Positions 8,389-17,471 of a stretch of 64,000 bases of DNA are shown here, one piece after another (position 1 is the first letter of the stretch; each line of letters starts with the position of its first letter). A model generated the notes under the pieces. The model was not told where the DNA came from. It saw only the letters and a list, made by a program, of their open reading frames with translations, and made no database searches. This DNA is from Skermanella stibiiresistens SB22 (GTDB lineage Bacteria; Pseudomonadota; Alphaproteobacteria; Azospirillales; Azospirillaceae), in assembly GCF_000576635.1 (NCBI RefSeq), contig NZ_AVFL01000001.1, positions 536,067 to 600,066 on the forward strand, written 5' to 3'. The translations under genes and the position numbers were made by a program.

Positions 8389-8841
8389 TCAGGCGCCGAT
8401 CGAATAGTCCTGACCGAAGATGAACAAGTCCCGCTCCTGGATCTCCTGCTCCAACTGGGCGTGGACGGCGGCGTAGAGGTCGCGGATCGACACGATGCCG
8501 ACGAGCTTCCCATCGCTGACCACCGGAAGGTGGCGGTAGTTGTGCTGGCGCATCAGGTCGAGCGCCTCGGCCGCCATGGCGTCCGGTGGCAGGGTGTCCG
8601 GATCGGCGGTCATCACTTGCGACAACGTCGTCGTGTTCGGATCGAGATCCTTGGCGACCACGCGGAACGACAGGTCGCGTTCGGTGAAGATCCCTTTCAG
8701 GTCGCTATCGACCATCACGAGCACCGCGCCGACCTTGCGCTCGGCCATGGTCGAGACCGCCGCGCGAACGGTGTCGCTTGGTGTGAAAGAAATGATGTGC
8801 TGGTCCCGGATCACGCCCGGAATCAATCTGCGCTTCGGCAT
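8389..8841 (-). CDS. two-CBS-domain protein
   Basis: The product is 150 residues with two CBS motifs. The first holds SDTVRAAVSTMAERKVGAVLV and GIFTERDLSFRV; the second holds AAEALDLMRQHNYRHLPVV and LVGIVSIRDLYAAV. It has no fused catalytic domain. Such proteins bind adenosine nucleotides and regulate partners. The start MPKRRLIPG at 8841 is favoured because GGGGGAAG lies just upstream; the frame extends 47 codons further without homology. Partner unknown. Confidence 0.85.
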   Translation of the reverse strand: MPKRRLIPGVIRDQHIISFTPSDTVRAAVSTMAERKVGAVLVMVDSDLKGIFTERDLSFRVVAKDLDPNTTTLSQVMTADPDTLPPDAMAAEALDLMRQHNYRHLPVVSDGKLVGIVSIRDLYAAVHAQLEQEIQERDLFIFGQDYSIGA

Positions 8842-9036
8842 GCTTCCCCCACCTGCGTCTGAATTCGTCGCGATGCCAACCGCCTTGCGTCCTTTTCCCG
8901 GATGGCTCCGGGATTGGCTCTCTGGGACGGAAGGTTGCTCCCGACGATACACGCTATTTCGGAAGATTTGCCGTTCAATCAAGTTTTCGGCATAAAATTG
9001 CGTAAACTACGAAGTCTAACCATTTTGGGAACGCCT

Positions 9037-10146
9037 TCAGCGCGCCTCGTCCAGTACCGCCGCCACCTCATGGCCGTCGATGTCGCGCGCGGTGAAGGCT
9101 TGTCCGATCCCACGCGCCAGCACGAAGGTGATCTTGCCGTCCGCGACCTTCTTGTCCTTCGCCATATGGCCCAGCAACTCCTCGGTGTCCCAGGTGACGC
9201 CGGCGACATCGCCCAGCCGCGTCGGCAGCCCGATCATCGCCAAGTGGGCCCGCACCCGCTCCGGAACGTCCGGCGCGCACAGCTTCAGCCGGGCGGACAG
9301 ATCGAACGCCATGCCCATGCCCAGCGCCACCGCCTCGCCGTGCAGCAGGCGGTCGTCATAACCGACGGCGGCCTCCAGCGCGTGGCCGAAGGTGTGGCCG
9401 AAGTTGAGCAGCGCCCTGCGCCCCGACTCGCGCTCGTCCTGACCCACGATGGTGGCCTTGGCGGCGCAGCTCACCGTCACGGCCCGGACCAGCGCGTCGC
9501 TCTCGCCGGAACGGACGGCGGCGCCGTGCTCCTCCAGCCACTGGTAAAAACCGGCGTCGTCGATCAGCCCGTACTTCACCACCTCGGCGTAGCCCGCCAG
9601 CATGTGGCGCGGCGGCAGGGTGGACAGCGCCGCCGTGTCGGCCAGCACGAGCAGGGGCTGGTGGAACGACCCGACCAGGTTCTTGCCATGGCGCGTGTTG
9701 ATGCCGGTCTTGCCACCGACCGAGCTGTCGACCTGCGCCAGCAGCGTGGTCGGCACCTGGATGAAGTCCAGACCGCGCAGGGCGATGGCGGCGGCGAAGC
9801 CGACCAGGTCGCCGATCACGCCGCCGCCCAGCGCCACCAGCACGGTCGAGCGCTCGATGCCGCGCCCCAGGATGTCATCCAGCAGGGCTTCAAGCTGGCC
9901 GAAGCTCTTGGTCTTCTCCCCCGCCGGCAGGACGATGGCTGGTCCATTGCTCCGCACGCCGGCCGCCGACAGCGAGGCCTCCAGCGCCGCCAGATGCAGT
10001 GGCGCCACTCGGTCGTCGGTCACGACGATGACGGGCCGGCGGCCGATCAGGGTGGACACGCGTTCCCCGGCCTCGCCGATCACTCCCGGACCGATCACGA
10101 TGTCATAGCCGCGTTCGGCCAGGTCGACCCGGACGATGTCCCGCAT
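9037..10146 (-). CDS. aroB: 3-dehydroquinate synthase
   Basis: The 369-residue enzyme catalyses the second shikimate step, converting DAHP to 3-dehydroquinate with NAD and a divalent metal. Visible signatures are VVTDDRVAPLH, LPAGEKTKSF, the NAD-site LVALGGGVIGDLVGFAA, PTTLLAQVDSSVGGKTGIN, the metal-ligand region AGYAEVVKYGLI and NFGHTFGHALEA. It lies 53 bp downstream of shikimate kinase on the same strand, the classic aroK-aroB operon. The ATG at 10146 was chosen because homology begins with MRDIVRVDL. Confidence 0.96.
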   Translation of the reverse strand: MRDIVRVDLAERGYDIVIGPGVIGEAGERVSTLIGRRPVIVVTDDRVAPLHLAALEASLSAAGVRSNGPAIVLPAGEKTKSFGQLEALLDDILGRGIERSTVLVALGGGVIGDLVGFAAAIALRGLDFIQVPTTLLAQVDSSVGGKTGINTRHGKNLVGSFHQPLLVLADTAALSTLPPRHMLAGYAEVVKYGLIDDAGFYQWLEEHGAAVRSGESDALVRAVTVSCAAKATIVGQDERESGRRALLNFGHTFGHALEAAVGYDDRLLHGEAVALGMGMAFDLSARLKLCAPDVPERVRAHLAMIGLPTRLGDVAGVTWDTEELLGHMAKDKKVADGKITFVLARGIGQAFTARDIDGHEVAAVLDEAR

Positions 10147-10199
10147 GATGTCAGTATCCCTCAAACGAAATGGCCCCTTGGAATGGATGCCGCGGCGGC

Positions 10200-10793
10200 T
10201 CAATCGCGGCCAGTGACTTGGACGCCGGGATGGGTCTCCAGCGCCCTCAGCACGCGCTCGACCGTTTCCTCCGGCGGGGCGTCGATGCTGTCAACCGTGA
10301 TGTCGGCCTCGGCGTAGACGGGATGCCGCAGGTCGATCAGCCGGCTCAGGATCTCGCGCGGGTTGCCCTGCTTCAGCAGGGGCCTGTTGTTGCGCCGCGA
10401 CGTCCGGGCCAGCAGCACGTCCAGCTCAGCGCGCAGCCACAGCGAGATGCCGTGATCGCGGATCAGGGCCCGCGTCTCCGGGTCCATATAGGCGCCGCCG
10501 CCGGTCGCCAGGATGTGGGGCGGGTTATCCTGGAGCAGCCGGCCGATCACCCGGCGCTCGCCGGCCCGGAACTCGGCCTCGCCGAACCGCTCGAAGATCT
10601 CCTCGATGGTGCGGCCGGCGGCGGTCTCGATCTCGTTGTCGGCGTCGCGGAACGGCAGGTTCAGGCGCGCGGCCAGCCGGCGGCCGATGCTGGTCTTGCC
10701 GGCCCCCATCAGGCCCACCAGCACCACGGTCCTTGGCACCACGAGACGGGGCGCCGCCGAACGCGACGAGATGACAGGCTGATGGGCGTTCAT
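10200..10793 (-). CDS. aroK: shikimate kinase
   Basis: The 197-residue enzyme phosphorylates shikimate using ATP. The Walker A is [17 protein letters not shown] near residue 26; the shikimate site DADNEIE, the [13 protein letters not shown] loop and the lid R-x2-RPLL follow. It is slightly longer than the usual 170-180 residues through an N-terminal extension of about 20 residues. It is the first gene of the aroK-aroB operon. Confidence 0.95.
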   Translation of the reverse strand: MNAHQPVISSRSAAPRLVVPRTVVLVGLMGAGKTSIGRRLAARLNLPFRDADNEIETAAGRTIEEIFERFGEAEFRAGERRVIGRLLQDNPPHILATGGGAYMDPETRALIRDHGISLWLRAELDVLLARTSRRNNRPLLKQGNPREILSRLIDLRHPVYAEADITVDSIDAPPEETVERVLRALETHPGVQVTGRD

Positions 10794-11082
10794 GAAACGG
10801 ACGCGACCTTCCGCGGCTGGAATTGACTACAGGTTATATTGCGCGGCGACGATGCCATCGGTACAGTATCGTGTCTTCAACCTTTGGGCAGGGTAAAATC
10901 CGGTTGCCCTCTCGTGGTAAGCGCATCATGGATTCCCATCCGCCCAAGGGTCGGGAACGCGCCTAAAAAAGGCCATGGTGCTCCTTAACACAAGGCAATT
11001 CATCTTCTCCAGATCAATGATTGACAGCACCGTGGCTCGTTCTCGCAATCGCCCATACTCGGGCTCATCCTCGACTGGTATC

Positions 11083-11223
11083 ATGTCCCGCTTGCTCAGC
11101 GTCCTCATCGTCCTGGCCCTGATCGTCGTCGTCGGCGGCGCCGCATTCCTCGCGACATGGGATATGCCGGCCCCCTCGAAGACGGTGGAGCGCGTCATTC
11201 CCGACGACCGCTTCCCGCGCTGA
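11083..11223 (+). CDS. small single-helix membrane protein upstream of xerD
   Basis: A 46-residue protein: one membrane helix (LLSVLIVLALIVVVGGAAFL) and a short tail, TWDMPAPSKTVERVIPDDRFPR in parts, rich in Pro and charged residues. Small proteins of this form occur next to xerD in related alphaproteobacteria as far as I recall. The frame is open upstream, but that part lacks coding character. Function unknown; 60 bp separates it from xerD, so the two are probably cotranscribed. Confidence 0.6.
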   Translation: MSRLLSVLIVLALIVVVGGAAFLATWDMPAPSKTVERVIPDDRFPR

Positions 11224-11283
11224 TCGGCGGGTCCGCCGCCCATGCGCTGATTTGCCGCGCTCTTCTTAATTCCAGCGGAAAGC

Positions 11284-12267
11284 ATGCCCATGGCACGTCC
11301 CGGCCGTCCCCGCAAACCCAAGGCGCTTCCCTCGCCGCGCGTCGAATCCTTCCTCGACATGCTGGTGGCGGAGCGGGGCGCCGCGCATAACACCCGTCAG
11401 GCCTACGAGCGTGACCTGATCGACGCGGCCGCGTGGCTCACGACCCGCGGAACCTCGCTGGACCGCGCCGGCACGGACGACCTGCGCGGCTATTTCGACC
11501 ACCTCAACGCCCTCGACGGCGGCACGGCGGTCCGCACCATCGCCCGCCGCCTGTCGGCGTTGCGCCAGTTCTACCGCTTCCTGTGCTCCGAAGGGCTGCG
11601 CGCCGACGATCCGGCGGGGACCATCGACAGCCCCAAGCAGGGCCGCGCCCTGCCGAAGATCCTGAGCGAGGTCGAGGTCGAGACCCTGCTGACGGCGGCG
11701 CAGCGGCGCGACGGCCCCGACGGCATCCGGCTGGTGGCGCTGCTGGAGGTGCTCTACGCCACCGGCGTCCGCGTGTCGGAGCTGGTCGGCTTGCCGCTGA
11801 CAGGCATCGCCCGCGATAACCGCTGCCTGATCGTCAAGGGCAAGGGGGGCAAGGAGCGGATCGTGCCGTTGTCCGACCCGGCGCGCGACGCCCTGTCAGC
11901 CTATCTGCCGGTGCGCAAGGCCTTTATGGTGCCGGGACGCGAGCAGCGGCAGGCGGGTTTCCTGTTCCCGTCGCGCACGTCGGAGGACGGCCATCTGACC
12001 CGCCAGCGCTTCGCGCAGCTTCTCAAGGAACTGGCGATCGATGCCGGGATCGAGCCGCGCAAGGTCAGCCCTCACGTGCTGCGCCACGCCTTCGCGACCC
12101 ACCTGTTGGACCACGGCGCCGATCTGCGCAGCGTCCAGAAGATGCTGGGCCACGCCGACATCGCCACCACCCAGATCTACACCCACGTGGTCGGCGACCG
12201 GCTGAAGCGCGTGATCAACGACCACCACCCGCTCGCCCCCTTGAAAAAGCTCGCGAACGCCGACTGA
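11284..12267 (+). CDS. xerD: site-specific tyrosine recombinase XerD
   Basis: The 327-residue protein resolves chromosome dimers at dif with XerC. The N-terminal SAM-like DNA-binding domain (SFLDMLVAERGAAHNTRQAY) is followed by the catalytic domain. The active-site residues are visible: Arg in TGVRVSELVGL, Lys in VKGKGGKERIVPL, His-x-x-Arg in HVLRHAFATHLL, His in LGHADI and the nucleophile Tyr in TTQIYTHV. Length matches XerD, including a basic N-terminal extension. No mobile element surrounds it, so it is the housekeeping recombinase. Confidence 0.93.
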   Translation: MPMARPGRPRKPKALPSPRVESFLDMLVAERGAAHNTRQAYERDLIDAAAWLTTRGTSLDRAGTDDLRGYFDHLNALDGGTAVRTIARRLSALRQFYRFLCSEGLRADDPAGTIDSPKQGRALPKILSEVEVETLLTAAQRRDGPDGIRLVALLEVLYATGVRVSELVGLPLTGIARDNRCLIVKGKGGKERIVPLSDPARDALSAYLPVRKAFMVPGREQRQAGFLFPSRTSEDGHLTRQRFAQLLKELAIDAGIEPRKVSPHVLRHAFATHLLDHGADLRSVQKMLGHADIATTQIYTHVVGDRLKRVINDHHPLAPLKKLANAD

Positions 12268-12375
12268 GTTCCCAGTCGTCACGATTTGGCTGACAATAGT
12301 CTCCGATTGTTTCCGATCCTTTTTCGCCACCCACTTGTTGAAGACTCCAACGGATAAATTACCGGTGGGGAGCGG

Positions 12376-14484
12376 ATGACCGCGAGGGAGGGGGATGGCC
12401 TGGAAAGAAGCAATGCCCGCCTGAGATATCTGGCCGGTGCGATGGAGAGGATCCAGGCCGCCGGTTCCCGCGACGCCGTGATGGACGCGGTGGGAGACGC
12501 CGCCAGGTCGCTCGGCGGCGCGGATGGCGTCGCGATCGTGATGCGCGAGGGCGACCGGTGTGACTACGTTGACGAACGCGCCATCGCCCCACTGTGGCGC
12601 GGCCAGTCGTTCCCCATGGAAACGTGTGTTTCGGGTTGGGCGATGCTCCACGGCCAAACCGCCGTCGTGCCGGATGTCCAACATGACGACCGCACACCCT
12701 CGTCCATCTACCGATCCACCTTCGTCAAAAGCTTGGTCATGGTACCGATTGGCCAGAACGCCCCGGATGCCGCGATTGGCGTCTACTGGGCGGAACGGCG
12801 CGATCCGGAGGATTGGGAGGTCGCAGCGCTGGAGGCGCTGGCGCGCGCCGCCGCGACGGCGCTTCGGGCGGTTGGGCTCCTGGAGTCGTTGACGGCGGCG
12901 AAGGATTTGGCCCAGCGGGTCCATGCCCAAGCCTTGTTCGGGCTGGCGGAGCGTGAGAAGGCCGAAGCGGCGCTCCGAGCCAGCGAGGCCCGCTTCCGCG
13001 CCTTGAGCGAGGCGATCCCCCAATTGATCTGGACCTCGCGCGACGGTGGCGACTGGACCTGGGCCAGCCGCCAGTGGCTGTCCTATACAGGCCAGCGGGA
13101 GGATGACGCGCTGGCTTGGGGCTGGCTGGAACCCGTCCACGACGAGGACAAGGCGGCGACCGAGGATGCTTGGAGCAGGGCCACCGACGGCGGCATCCTG
13201 GAGGTCGCCCACCGGCTGCGCCATTCCGACGGGAGCTACCGCTGGTTCCAGACCCGCGCCTTACCGATCAAGGAGGCAACCGGCTCAACCCTTTGGTGCG
13301 GCGCCTCCACCGATGTCAGCGCATTCAAGGATGCGGAGGACGTCCTGCGGCACGCGCGCGACGAGGCGGAGAAAGCCAATCGCGCCAAGTCGCACTTCCT
13401 CGCCACAGCCAGTCACGACCTGAGGCAGCCGGTGACCGCGGCCTTTCTGTACATGGACTTGCTAAGCCGCCGCTTGACCGATCCTGGCGCCATCGAGATG
13501 GCCGACATGGTTCGATTGTCGCTGGACGGCTTGCGCGGCCTGCTTGGTGGCTTGCTGGAGATCGCGCGCCTGGAGGCCGGAGTGGTGCGGCCCAATCCGA
13601 CGGCTTTCGCGCTGGACGATCTGTTCCAACGACTATCCGGCGAGTTCGAGGGCCAGGTGACGGCGCTGGGGCTCCGCCTTCTGGTGCCACCGACAAAGGT
13701 GGCGGTCTTCACCGACCGCGTGCTGCTGGAAGTCGTGCTCCGCAACCTGATGGGAAACGCCGTCAAGTTCACGACGCGCGGTGGCGTCTCGATGGACGTG
13801 GTCGAGGAGCCAGCCACCGGAGACGTCGCCGGCATGATCCGGATCGACGTCCACGACTCCGGCCGCGGCATCGCATCCGATCAATTCGGCCGCATCTTCG
13901 AGGATTATTACCAGGGCGGCGATCCGACCGTTCCAACCGCCGGCTTCGGCATCGGCCTCGCCACGGTCCGCCGGGTCGCCGACATGCTCGGCTATCGGCT
14001 CAGCGTCAATTCCAGGGTCGGCCATGGCTCGATCTTCTCGGTCTGGGTACCCGGCGCGCCCGCCACCGCCAGACTGGAAAGGCTTGAGGACACGTCCGCT
14101 CCGGACAATCCAGGCCGGCGCCACGGTTCGGTCCTGATGATCGAGGACGATCCGATCATCGCGGCGGCGTTGCAACTCGAAATGCGGGAATGGGGCCTTG
14201 ATGTCACCAAGGTTTCCGGTCTCCGGGAACTTCGCGCCCGCTTCGGCGGCGAGCCGCCCGCGTTCGATCTCGTGATCTCGGATTACCGCCTGGGCGACGG
14301 CGACGGGTTCGAGGCCATCGTGGAGATCCGCGGGCGCATGGTGATCCCGGCCATCCTGCTGACCGGGGATACGGCACCCGACGTGATCCTCCGCGCCGCG
14401 CGGGATGGCATCCGCCTGCTTCACAAGCCGCTGACCGGGGCGGACCTGAAAAGTGCCGTCAACGAAGCGCTCAGCGCGGATTGA
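12376..14484 (+). CDS. GAF-PAS hybrid histidine kinase with C-terminal receiver
   Basis: The 702-residue cytoplasmic protein has no membrane helix. A GAF domain (about 20-165: DGVAIVMREGDRCDYV, ETCVSGWAMLHGQ) is followed by a coiled linker, then a PAS domain (about 205-330: SEAIPQLIWTSRDGGDW, YRWFQTRALPI). Next come the H-box HFLATASHDLRQP, the HATPase (NLMGNAVKFTT, DSGRGI, GFGIGLATVRRVADMLG) and a receiver (LMIEDD, VISDYRLGDGDG, HKPLTG). The SHDLRQP form of the H-box and the receiver are like those of NodV/FixL-related hybrid kinases. A good ribosome site (GGGGAGCGG) precedes the ATG. No regulator is adjacent, so the phosphorelay partner is elsewhere. Its end overlaps nth, which is on the other strand, by 14 bp. 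Confidence 0.88.
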   Translation: MTAREGDGLERSNARLRYLAGAMERIQAAGSRDAVMDAVGDAARSLGGADGVAIVMREGDRCDYVDERAIAPLWRGQSFPMETCVSGWAMLHGQTAVVPDVQHDDRTPSSIYRSTFVKSLVMVPIGQNAPDAAIGVYWAERRDPEDWEVAALEALARAAATALRAVGLLESLTAAKDLAQRVHAQALFGLAEREKAEAALRASEARFRALSEAIPQLIWTSRDGGDWTWASRQWLSYTGQREDDALAWGWLEPVHDEDKAATEDAWSRATDGGILEVAHRLRHSDGSYRWFQTRALPIKEATGSTLWCGASTDVSAFKDAEDVLRHARDEAEKANRAKSHFLATASHDLRQPVTAAFLYMDLLSRRLTDPGAIEMADMVRLSLDGLRGLLGGLLEIARLEAGVVRPNPTAFALDDLFQRLSGEFEGQVTALGLRLLVPPTKVAVFTDRVLLEVVLRNLMGNAVKFTTRGGVSMDVVEEPATGDVAGMIRIDVHDSGRGIASDQFGRIFEDYYQGGDPTVPTAGFGIGLATVRRVADMLGYRLSVNSRVGHGSIFSVWVPGAPATARLERLEDTSAPDNPGRRHGSVLMIEDDPIIAAALQLEMREWGLDVTKVSGLRELRARFGGEPPAFDLVISDYRLGDGDGFEAIVEIRGRMVIPAILLTGDTAPDVILRAARDGIRLLHKPLTGADLKSAVNEALSAD

Positions 14485-15154
14485 CGACGCCGACCTGTCG
14501 GCACATCGACAGCAGAAGGCAAGTCGGGCACTTGGGCCGCGCCGCCACGCAGACGGACTTGCCGAACGGCACCAGCCGCTCGTTGATCTCGATCCAGTAG
14601 CGCTCCGGCAACAACTTTTCCAACGCCGACATGGTGCGCTCCGGTGCCGACGTGGCGACGTAGCCCCAGCGGTTGGCGATGCGGTGGACATGGACGTCGA
14701 CCGCGACCGCCGCCCGGCCAAACCCCACCGCCAGCGTTAGCGCCGCGATCTTCGGGCCGACTCCCCGAAATGAAACCAATTCGGCCATGTTGTCGGGAAC
14801 TTGGCTCTGATGGTCGTCGATCAGGCGCTGGGCGATCGCCTTGAGGTCGCGCGCCTTGGGCTCGGGGAACGTGGCGCCATACAGCAGCGTGACCAGCCGA
14901 TCCTCCGGCAACCGGACGAAATCCTCCGGTGTCCGAGCCTCCGCGAACAGCCGCAAGCAGACCTCGATGGTCGTCTCGTCGCGGGTCCGGGCTGAGATCA
15001 GGCTGCCGACCAACTGCTCGAATGGCGTGCCGTATCCCCGGTCGCGCAGGTCGAACATCGCCGCCTGCGGCAACCCAGCCACCGCCCGCCGCAGCCGCTC
15101 GAACACCACGTCGATATCGAAGGGTTCCTTGGGCTCCATGCCGGACCCAACCAC
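14471..15154 (-). CDS. nth: endonuclease III-like DNA glycosylase/AP lyase
   Basis: The 227-residue protein has the HhH-GPD fold. The helix-hairpin-helix SFRGVGPKIAALTL holds the catalytic Lys; the catalytic Asp is in VAVDVHVHRIANRWG. The C-terminal [4Fe-4S] loop is CVAARPKCPTCLLLSMC with the canonical C-x6-C-x2-C-x5-C spacing. It would excise oxidised pyrimidines in base-excision repair. The motif VGPK-I (rather than VGRKTAN) marks a divergent subgroup, so paralogy with a second canonical nth elsewhere is possible. MEPKEPF at 15139 is an alternative start. Confidence 0.85.
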   Translation of the reverse strand: MVGSGMEPKEPFDIDVVFERLRRAVAGLPQAAMFDLRDRGYGTPFEQLVGSLISARTRDETTIEVCLRLFAEARTPEDFVRLPEDRLVTLLYGATFPEPKARDLKAIAQRLIDDHQSQVPDNMAELVSFRGVGPKIAALTLAVGFGRAAVAVDVHVHRIANRWGYVATSAPERTMSALEKLLPERYWIEINERLVPFGKSVCVAARPKCPTCLLLSMCRQVGVVNPR

Positions 15155-15251
15155 CCCCGCCGCGCGGAAGTTCCCTCCCGGCCAGCCTGACCGGGGTAGC
15201 CGCCGTCGTTCCCGTGACGGGCCTTCGCCATTCCGTGAGTGATTGGCGGGC

Positions 15252-15776
15252 TTAAAAAGCGCGGGGATAAGCGCGCGCCAGCGTTTCCATCTGCATGGCC
15301 ATCACGCCGCCATTGAGATCCCGATAATGAGCGGAGTAAAGGAGGCTTGTGACGAGACGCTGCTCGATCTTCGCCTTGTCAACTTTGGCGATGATCAGGG
15401 CATGGATCAGCGCGAAATTCTCATTCACCACAAGTCCGCGTTTCTGCAGGTTGGCGGGAAGATCGCCAAGGGGACCGATCTGGATCGGCTTGATTTTGCA
15501 GAGCCATTTCAGGAGATAGCCGGCGATCTTGAAGCGATCGGCGCGCTCCATTCCATGAAAAGCTTTTAATCGGTTGATATCAAGAAAATAGCTTTCAACA
15601 CAGTTGATCAACAGCACCTTGTTCATGGTCGCGCCAGTCAATCCCGTGGTGATGAGCCTGGAGTTGTATTTTTCAAATGTCTCTTGAAGATAAGCGCAGC
15701 GACGCACGATCCGCTTAAGCTGGTCATCCTCCGGCAACTCGGCGAGGTCATTCGTCTCGTCGAACATCAGTGTCAC
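15252..15776 (-). CDS. unrecognised 174-residue protein of a two-gene cassette
   Basis: I do not recognise this protein. It starts with GTG at 15776 (or ATG at 15767), overlapping the stop of the 69-residue gene by GTGA. It is basic overall, predicted mostly helical, with no signal peptide and no clear membrane helix (a short hydrophobic stretch NKVLLINCVESYFLDI around residue 52). Base composition is lower in GC than the neighbours and codon use is less biased, suggesting acquisition. The acidic small partner followed by a larger basic protein resembles a toxin-antitoxin layout, but there is no motif to support that. Confidence 0.6.
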   Translation of the reverse strand: MTLMFDETNDLAELPEDDQLKRIVRRCAYLQETFEKYNSRLITTGLTGATMNKVLLINCVESYFLDINRLKAFHGMERADRFKIAGYLLKWLCKIKPIQIGPLGDLPANLQKRGLVVNENFALIHALIIAKVDKAKIEQRLVTSLLYSAHYRDLNGGVMAMQMETLARAYPRAF

Positions 15777-15982
15777 TTCTTCGCGCCGACGATGCCATCG
15801 ATGGCGGTTGAGGTGACGGCGAAAGCTTCATCCAACTGTTCGTCGAACTCAGCCAGTGCCACTTCTTCCACAAAGCGGATATCGTCGTTGGGCAGCGTCC
15901 AATGCGAAACGTCCCGGATGCCGTCGTCGCCGACGAGCGTCGTGAACTCATCGATGAGAGCCTGGTTCAACTTGGTTGTCAT
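15773..15982 (-). CDS. unrecognised acidic 69-residue protein, first gene of the cassette
   Basis: A short, strongly acidic protein (many Asp/Glu, few basic residues apart from both ends) with no known motif. It contains W-x2-PNDD and EEVALAEFDEQLDEAF in its middle, probably one long amphipathic helix. It precedes and overlaps the 174-residue gene, so the two are almost certainly cotranslated. The DNA is less GC-rich than its surroundings. Function unknown; an antitoxin or adaptor role is speculation from gene order. Confidence 0.55.
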   Translation of the reverse strand: MTTKLNQALIDEFTTLVGDDGIRDVSHWTLPNDDIRFVEEVALAEFDEQLDEAFAVTSTAIDGIVGAKK

Positions 15983-16257
15983 GTGAATGCAATCTAATCG
16001 GTTGGCGCATGTTCGCGCTTCATGTGTGTCACTTTTTAGGAAGATGGAAGAGGTAAATCAATCGTCCCAATGTCACATCCTGAAAGTTGTGTTGATAATC
16101 TCGGCAACGCTCCGGGATGAAACTCCAACGGTTGGTGAACAGGTGGATACGGACCGTTGCCTGGACGAGGCCAAAGGGTCGCCACTTGGCGCGTCCGTGG
16201 TGAAATCTGGCCGCCGGCCAGCCGCGGTCATGAGTGGAGGAACCGCCGAGGTTTTTC

Positions 16258-16352
16258 TTAATACGGATAAGGAGGATTCACAGGATGGACACGGATTCCA
16301 CGACGTTGATCCCGATCCACTACGCGGCCGTGCGTCAGTTTGGTTCGATCCG
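16258..16352 (+). repeat. truncated copy of a dispersed repeat, downstream of hcr
   Basis: About 95 bp closely matching the left two-thirds of the element at 19366-19496 (shared core GAGGATTCACAGGATGGACA, then the same CGGATTCCACGACG segment and GTGCGTCAG). It lacks the right inverted arm. It begins in a stretch (15983-16257) in which I see no gene. The copy lies 24 bp beyond the hcr stop codon. Confidence 0.8.
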
Positions 16353-16375
16353 TTTCGAAGGAAACCTGGAAGGCT

Positions 16376-17470
16376 TCATCCCACCGCGCCACCGCATTGT
16401 TCATGGAATACGCGGTCTTCCGGCAGCCCTGCCTTGACCGCGGCGGCGCGGATCGCCTCGACCATTCCGGACGAGCCGCAGACATAGATGTCGGGCAGAG
16501 GTTCGCCTTGGCGTGACGCCGCCTCCAGCGAGGCGCTCAGCGCATTCACCACCGAGCCGGTCCCGGCGGCCCATGACGGGTTCGGCTCGGCGCCCGGTTC
16601 GGTGCCCGGATTGGCGACGGTGCGGACGATCTCCAATCCCGGCAGGCTGGACTGGAGCGTCGTCAACTCGTCCTGGCAGACCTGCTCGTCGGGCCGCCAT
16701 GTGCCATAGAACAGCCGCGCCGGTTGCGGATCGCCCCATTCCGCCATCCGCCGCAGCATCGATAGGACGGGAGCCAGCCCGCTGCCGCCCGCCACGAACC
16801 AGCGGGGATCGAGGCCGCGGTCGCGCAGCACGAAGGCGCCGCGAGGTCCCCGCGCGACGAGCCTCATGCCGGGTGCCGCGGTCTCGTTCAGCCAAGTGCC
16901 GAAGCGGCCGCCCGGCTGCAACCGGATCAGCAGTTCCACCCGGCCATCCCAGTTCGGCGTGGACGCGATGGAATAGGCCCGCGTCAGGTCGGTGCCCGGA
17001 ACGGTCAGTTCCAGATACTGGCCCGGCTCGAAGTCCACCCCCGTTCCGCCATCGCGACCCGGACCCAGGCGCAGGACGAGGCGGCGCATCGGCGCGCTCA
17101 AGACCTCGATCGCCTCGATCACCGCGTCCCGCTCGGGTTCCGGCTCGAAGCGGATCATCGCCGCGTCATAGGGAGCGCTCAGTTCCACATCCGACAGGGG
17201 ACGGCAGCGGCACAGCAGCACGCCGCCCTTCGCCCGCTCGCGGTCGGGCAGGGCCGAGGGGCCGCTGGGTTCCCGCTCGACCTCGCCGGACACGACATAG
17301 GCCAAGCAGGCACCGCAGCTTCCCTCGCCGCACTGCGCCGGCGGGTAAAGATCCTGCCGCTCCGCCGCGTCGAGCATGCGCTCTTCCGGACCGCAGGCGA
17401 ACGCGACGGACCTGCCGTCGCGCGTCTTCAGGGTCACGCCGAATTCGACCGTCGCGTTCGCCCCATTCAT
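16376..17470 (-). CDS. hcr: 2Fe-2S/FAD NADH reductase partner of Hcp
   Basis: The 364-residue protein has an N-terminal plant-type ferredoxin domain (CGEGSCGACLAYVVSGEV, with a fourth Cys in LLCRCRPL) and a ferredoxin-NADP reductase module: FAD site RAYSIAS, FWVAGGSGLAPVLSML-like nucleotide site (FVAGGSGLAPVLSML) and C-terminal IYVCGSSGMVEAI. This order is found in dioxygenase and methane monooxygenase reductases; E. coli Hcr has the ferredoxin at the other end. Location one base after hcp indicates it feeds electrons from NADH to the hybrid-cluster protein. ATG 17470 was chosen because it begins at the hcp stop. Confidence 0.85.
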   Translation of the reverse strand: MNGANATVEFGVTLKTRDGRSVAFACGPEERMLDAAERQDLYPPAQCGEGSCGACLAYVVSGEVEREPSGPSALPDRERAKGGVLLCRCRPLSDVELSAPYDAAMIRFEPEPERDAVIEAIEVLSAPMRRLVLRLGPGRDGGTGVDFEPGQYLELTVPGTDLTRAYSIASTPNWDGRVELLIRLQPGGRFGTWLNETAAPGMRLVARGPRGAFVLRDRGLDPRWFVAGGSGLAPVLSMLRRMAEWGDPQPARLFYGTWRPDEQVCQDELTTLQSSLPGLEIVRTVANPGTEPGAEPNPSWAAGTGSVVNALSASLEAASRQGEPLPDIYVCGSSGMVEAIRAAAVKAGLPEDRVFHEQCGGAVG

Positions 17471-17471
17471 G

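Noticed and set aside
11284..12267. XerD as integrase of a mobile element
   Set aside because: Sequence and context fit the housekeeping recombinase; no att sites, tRNA or phage genes nearby.
15987..16487. 166-codon plus-strand frame across the repeat upstream of hcr
   Set aside because: It runs through the dispersed repeat and antisense to hcr and has no recognisable product.
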